Positions 33,250 to 36,272 of a stretch of 36,272 nucleotides of DNA are shown one piece after another. The position numbers and the translations under genes were made by a program. Where the stretch lies: the NCBI GenBank assembly GCA_019637555.1, contig JAHBVK010000059.1, positions 1 through 36,272 of the forward strand. Reading direction: 5' to 3'. The notes below the pieces were generated by a model. It was not told the DNA's origin. It ran no database searches and saw only the letters and a program-made list of their open reading frames with translations. Positions within the stretch are counted from its first letter, which is position 1, and every line of letters begins with the position of its first letter. The DNA comes from Anaerolineae bacterium (lineage in GTDB: Bacteria > Chloroflexota > Anaerolineae > Aggregatilineales > UBA2796).

Positions 33250-33454
33250 CTTGGCGGTCAACGGTGGCGATCCGCAGCAGGCGAGTTGTTACATTGCGGT
33301 GGATAACGTGGAATTGGCGCGACAGGAATTGCTGGATCAGCAGCGCGATGTCAGCGATCTGCGGTTGGATCGGATGGGCGACAGCACGTTTCGCGTGTTT
33401 TTCCTGCGCGACGATCAGGGGTTGTGCTTCTGCTTGGGTACGAAGGTGTCGTAA
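33250..33454 (+). pseudogene. Truncated VOC gene fragment (codons 62-128)
   Basis: The sequence repeats residues 62-128 of the VOC gene at 30139-30525, including the stop codon, with one amino-acid change (Glu to Gln near FLRDD). Eleven base differences were counted over about 206 bases, ten of them silent. The 5' half is missing, replaced by the 5' end of the M23-like gene of copy A. No promoter or start of its own is seen. Confidence 0.88.
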
Positions 33455-33743
33455 CGGCTTGATGTTCAAGCTGATCACGTCAAAGCATTGGCTAACCAAC
33501 CCCATAAGTAGCTTTATCGTTGGTACCACGCGGCGCTGCTCAGTGATCGGGTGCTGACCTTCTCCGCGCCCGCGCGATGATAGCAGTCCCGACTTCGTGC
33601 AGATGCAGACTCGGCTGCTGCGGGCGTTGCAAAGTGCGCCCCAATCCCCTGAATGAACAGGCAGGTATCAGGCAAAAACAGGCAAAACGGATATAAAAGC
33701 GTTGGATTATGGTTAGTGACGCCGACCTCAACCGGTAAAGGAA
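33455..33743. other. Intergenic region after the VOC fragment
   Basis: The first 75 bases resemble the sequence after the full VOC gene (30526-30600), with small insertions. About 190 bases that follow have no counterpart in copy A and no recognised gene. CAGGCAAAAACAGGCAAAACGG is a small direct repeat near 33670-33692. Confidence 0.5.
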
Positions 33744-35120
33744 TTATTGCATATGCACCCAGCCGACAATTACTACCCCTTTTGATCGCTCGTCGGATGT
33801 AAACGAGTATTCCACCGTTTGCTTAGTGCTATCGTCAATCAGACCGATTCCTAGCGGCGCTAATGTGCAACTACGACCAAAGCTGTCGAGGTCTGTTTGA
33901 AACGTGTAAGCCAATGTTGTGCTATCTGGCGACCACGACAGATGGCAGGCATTAGTTGCGGTTGTTGAACTATTTGACAGGGATGAGTCAGCGCCAATGT
34001 CACTAATATTGAGTTTTGGTGGATCGGGAACTAGCCGTTCAGCATCAACCGCAGTCGTCGATCTGTAAGCCGCTTTCTGACGAGTAGGAGCAATCGCCCA
34101 TTGTTCAACTGCTTCGACAGATATTTCTGCCATCGTTTTATCCGCTACATGAGCCAAAAATGTACCACTCTGTAGAGAGGTATTTGTGCCCCACACGCCA
34201 CCCACTAGCAGAGTATTGGCTGTGATCCACGCAACCGAATAGAAGCCAACTGAAAACATGCCGTCTTGAGGAATCTGAATAGCTGTGGTGAAACTCGTTA
34301 GCGGCGTTAGCTCCTCTGATTGGGTATCCCACACATATACTTCTTTGGGAATTGGAGAGGGTTCGTAGCTGCAAATAGAAACAAAACTGATGTAGCGACT
34401 GTCTGGCGACCAAGCAAGAGAGCAAAGCGTGTCAACACCGATATAACTAGCTGCACCAAAATCAAGAAAGGGTATATTCACAGATTGCGTCACGCTGCCT
34501 ATATTTATATCAGCAACAGATAGTGAAAATTCACAGCGTTGAGTATCACTACACTCACGCTTGGAAATAGCCAGCAGTTTTGAGTCAGCAGACCACGCTA
34601 GACGAGCATAGAAAGAAGTTTCATCTACTAATTTGAGTATATTCTGCGTATCGACTGAATAGATGAAAACGCCACCTGTAGGTTCTTTATCGTCTATAGA
34701 AGCGACTGCTAAAAATGCTAAGTTCTTCCCGTCAGGAGACCAGACTATATGCTGATCAGGAAGTCCGTTAATATCTCGAAGCGGAAAACTGCCATCTACC
34801 ACATCAAAGATTTCACTAGATAAGATGTTATAGAGTTGCAGTTTAGTGCCTTCAGGACTTTGGAACGGCAAGGCAATCCATTCTCCGGTAGGACTAGGAA
34901 TAGCACCGAAAAATTGAAATTGCCGATCAGTTGGAATCGGAATCTGTCGTTGTTCATGCGCTTGTGGAGAGGTGCTATCCAACAAGATAAGAGCTAACTC
35001 TTTTGCATCACCTGAATTGATGATATAGGCATAACGATAAACTGTCGCTGCGCTTGACGGAATCACATAGCCAGTGCATAAAATTATGAGGGAACAAATA
35101 CTAATGAGAAAGTTTCTCAT
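33744..35120 (-). CDS. Exported beta-propeller protein (TolB/PD40-like), copy B
   Basis: The 458-aa protein has a signal peptide (hydrophobic 4-20, cleavage near PSSAA) and blades with DQHIVWSPDGKNLAFL, RLAWSADSKLLAIS, LAWSPDSRYISFV and HLSWSPDSTTLAYT. The two copies share the layout and blocks such as DQHIVWSPDG and EVYVWDT, but overall similarity is only moderate by eye. The start chosen lies six bases after AGGAAG and 22 bases after the M23-like gene. Longer in-frame extension upstream runs through that gene and is unlikely. It probably works with the M23-like protein. The function is unknown. Confidence 0.85.
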   Translation of the reverse strand: MRNFLISICSLIILCTGYVIPSSAATVYRYAYIINSGDAKELALILLDSTSPQAHEQRQIPIPTDRQFQFFGAIPSPTGEWIALPFQSPEGTKLQLYNILSSEIFDVVDGSFPLRDINGLPDQHIVWSPDGKNLAFLAVASIDDKEPTGGVFIYSVDTQNILKLVDETSFYARLAWSADSKLLAISKRECSDTQRCEFSLSVADINIGSVTQSVNIPFLDFGAASYIGVDTLCSLAWSPDSRYISFVSICSYEPSPIPKEVYVWDTQSEELTPLTSFTTAIQIPQDGMFSVGFYSVAWITANTLLVGGVWGTNTSLQSGTFLAHVADKTMAEISVEAVEQWAIAPTRQKAAYRSTTAVDAERLVPDPPKLNISDIGADSSLSNSSTTATNACHLSWSPDSTTLAYTFQTDLDSFGRSCTLAPLGIGLIDDSTKQTVEYSFTSDERSKGVVIVGWVHMQ

Positions 35121-35142
35121 GGCAAGCTTCCTAATCCTATGC

Positions 35143-36272
35143 CTATGGGCACGCCGATAGATTTTGGTTTGAAGGTGGTGTTTGTAGTGATGGAGTCGAA
35201 GCACCATGTGTATATTTCCACACATCGAACATACAATGGGGACGTGAGAAAAAAGCTCGAACATCATTGGGTAACTCAAGCAATGGATCTGAGATATATC
35301 CTGTTTTGGATTTGAACAGATGAACAGCTAAGTGTTGAGGTGCGGTTGGATCAAGGCTAACCGGTCCTCGACAAAGTGTATGGCTATTTGTCCATTCGTT
35401 CTTGTTGCAGAAAAAGCCAATCAATTGTCCAGCTTGCACTGATTGCCATGCTTGAGTTGTGTACGTTGACTTGAGATGGGTGAACGTCACTTGAAAGCGA
35501 TCCCCACTGTGCGATATTAGGGAGCTTTGGCAGTTGTCTAAATATGAATCTCCGGTTGGACTAAACTCAATTACGAGGTGGTTGCCAGCCGTATAGAACA
35601 TACATCCAGAAACCGGACTATAAAGTGGAATTCCATTAGGAACTAACGTTGCATCTGGATCGCACTGACCTAAAGAGCCGTTTACTTTAGCATCCAAGCA
35701 TAATTCGACATTTCTAGGTACGAGATCAATCGTCGAAAAACCAGTATTAGGAGCACATGGCGTACCTCCTGTACTACCATCGTGCATGAAACAACTACCC
35801 ATCACGGCAGGCGCAATCTTAGGTGCAGGTGACGGGGTTCCGGTGCCAACATTATTCAATCCGCCAAAAATGGAATACATCGTCGGCATCACAATACCGC
35901 TGGTACTTGTTGGAGCGACAGGCATGGTTACTTCCGGCGTAGGTACGTTGCTGCTGCCAGAGGTACAGCTTCCTGCCACATCTAACACTGTACTGCCATC
36001 GGCGGGATCAGTCAGGTTCAGATAACCCTTCATCACCGCGCCAGCGCTGGATTGCACTTCTACTTGAATCCACTGCACCGTCGGATGAATCCAGGAGATC
36101 ACGCCGATGGTGGCTATCTTTTTGATCTCAGCCACCCTGTAGGGAAGTACAGGCGCACTCGCACCTAAAGATTGCCACAACCATCCCGACGGAGCAACGG
36201 TGCCAACGCCGTAGCCATAAGGGGTTCCAGTGGGTGTGGGTAGGAGTTGATACAGCCAGTTTTCACCGCTAG
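35143..36272 (-). CDS. M23/LytM-like cysteine-rich protein, copy B (5' end beyond window)
   Basis: The reading frame remains open to the window edge, so the start and any signal peptide lie outside. The N-terminal half (GWLWQSLGASAPVLPY through the Thr/Pro linker to KIAPAVMGSC) is almost identical to copy A. The C-terminal half is much less similar but keeps GIPLYSPVSGCMFYTAG, FTHL, GQLIG and HLAVHLF. The zinc-ligand positions are altered as in copy A. Cysteines of the two copies largely align (GSC, ELC, QCDPD, GC, LC), which suggests disulfides in an exported protein. It is in an operon with propeller copy B. Confidence 0.65.
   Translation of the reverse strand, partial: SGENWLYQLLPTPTGTPYGYGVGTVAPSGWLWQSLGASAPVLPYRVAEIKKIATIGVISWIHPTVQWIQVEVQSSAGAVMKGYLNLTDPADGSTVLDVAGSCTSGSSNVPTPEVTMPVAPTSTSGIVMPTMYSIFGGLNNVGTGTPSPAPKIAPAVMGSCFMHDGSTGGTPCAPNTGFSTIDLVPRNVELCLDAKVNGSLGQCDPDATLVPNGIPLYSPVSGCMFYTAGNHLVIEFSPTGDSYLDNCQSSLISHSGDRFQVTFTHLKSTYTTQAWQSVQAGQLIGFFCNKNEWTNSHTLCRGPVSLDPTAPQHLAVHLFKSKTGYISDPLLELPNDVRAFFSRPHCMFDVWKYTHGASTPSLQTPPSNQNLSACP

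Larger units (their letters stand above)
33250..36272. repeat. Tandem duplication, second unit (runs off window)
   Basis: The unit contains the VOC fragment, 289 bases of intergenic DNA, the propeller copy B and the M23-like copy B. The last 110 bases of the window differ from the matching part of the first unit (up to 33169) at about one position. Copy B has about 190 bases more than copy A between the VOC stop and the propeller stop. Confidence 0.85.

Noticed and set aside
33251..33454. VOC fragment as a functional small gene
   Set aside because: It lacks the N-terminal half of the fold. The only start would be a TTG at the junction without a ribosome site.

Overview
This window most likely comes from a Chloroflexota chromosome, probably Anaerolineae-like. 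That is inference from gene content and style: Thr/Pro-rich linkers, a TIR protein with an FGE-sulfatase tail, a Uma2 endonuclease, a LuxR-type regulator with an NTPase domain, and a complete mre cluster. No rRNA, tRNA, CRISPR array or transposase was recognised. Most genes are on the minus strand.

Layout. 1-4880: a TIR/FGE gene broken by an in-frame TGA, a Uma2-type nuclease, a GT-C glycosyltransferase, and a PadR regulator translationally coupled to an alpha/beta hydrolase, with a palindrome over the PadR start. 4990-11692: the cell-shape cluster mreB-mreC-mreD-[antitoxin-vapC]-mrdA, read right to left, with hairpin repeats in its gaps. 11804-13491: a small membrane protein, a FrnE-like DsbA-family oxidoreductase and a lone response-regulator receiver. 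13787-19783: a full seven-gene Mrp Na+/H+ antiporter operon (mrpA to mrpG) with tightly overlapping genes and a probable short upstream ORF coupled to mrpA. 20240-24161: a 913-aa NTPase/LuxR regulator and an exported protein with two cupredoxin-like domains that have lost copper ligands. 24228-26004: a membrane DsbA-like/DsbB-like pair and a DUF402 protein. 26363-27803: a four-domain S1 protein with a clear intrinsic terminator. 28115-30525: a DMT exporter with a polysaccharide-deacetylase-like gene, then a VOC protein.

30321-36272 is the most unusual part. A roughly 3-kb unit (VOC gene, exported beta-propeller, cysteine-rich M23/LytM-like protein) occurs twice in tandem. The first copy has a full VOC gene and a 5'-truncated M23-like gene. 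The second has a truncated VOC gene and an M23-like gene that runs off the window. The edges of the copies are nearly identical, while the propellers and the C-terminal halves of the M23-like proteins differ strongly. The M23-like proteins lack canonical zinc ligands. This looks like a diversifying two-gene cell-surface module.

The genes share a cell-envelope theme: rod-shape machinery, cation/proton exchange, disulfide formation and several cysteine-containing exported proteins. Function calls rest on motifs read by eye; no database search was run.
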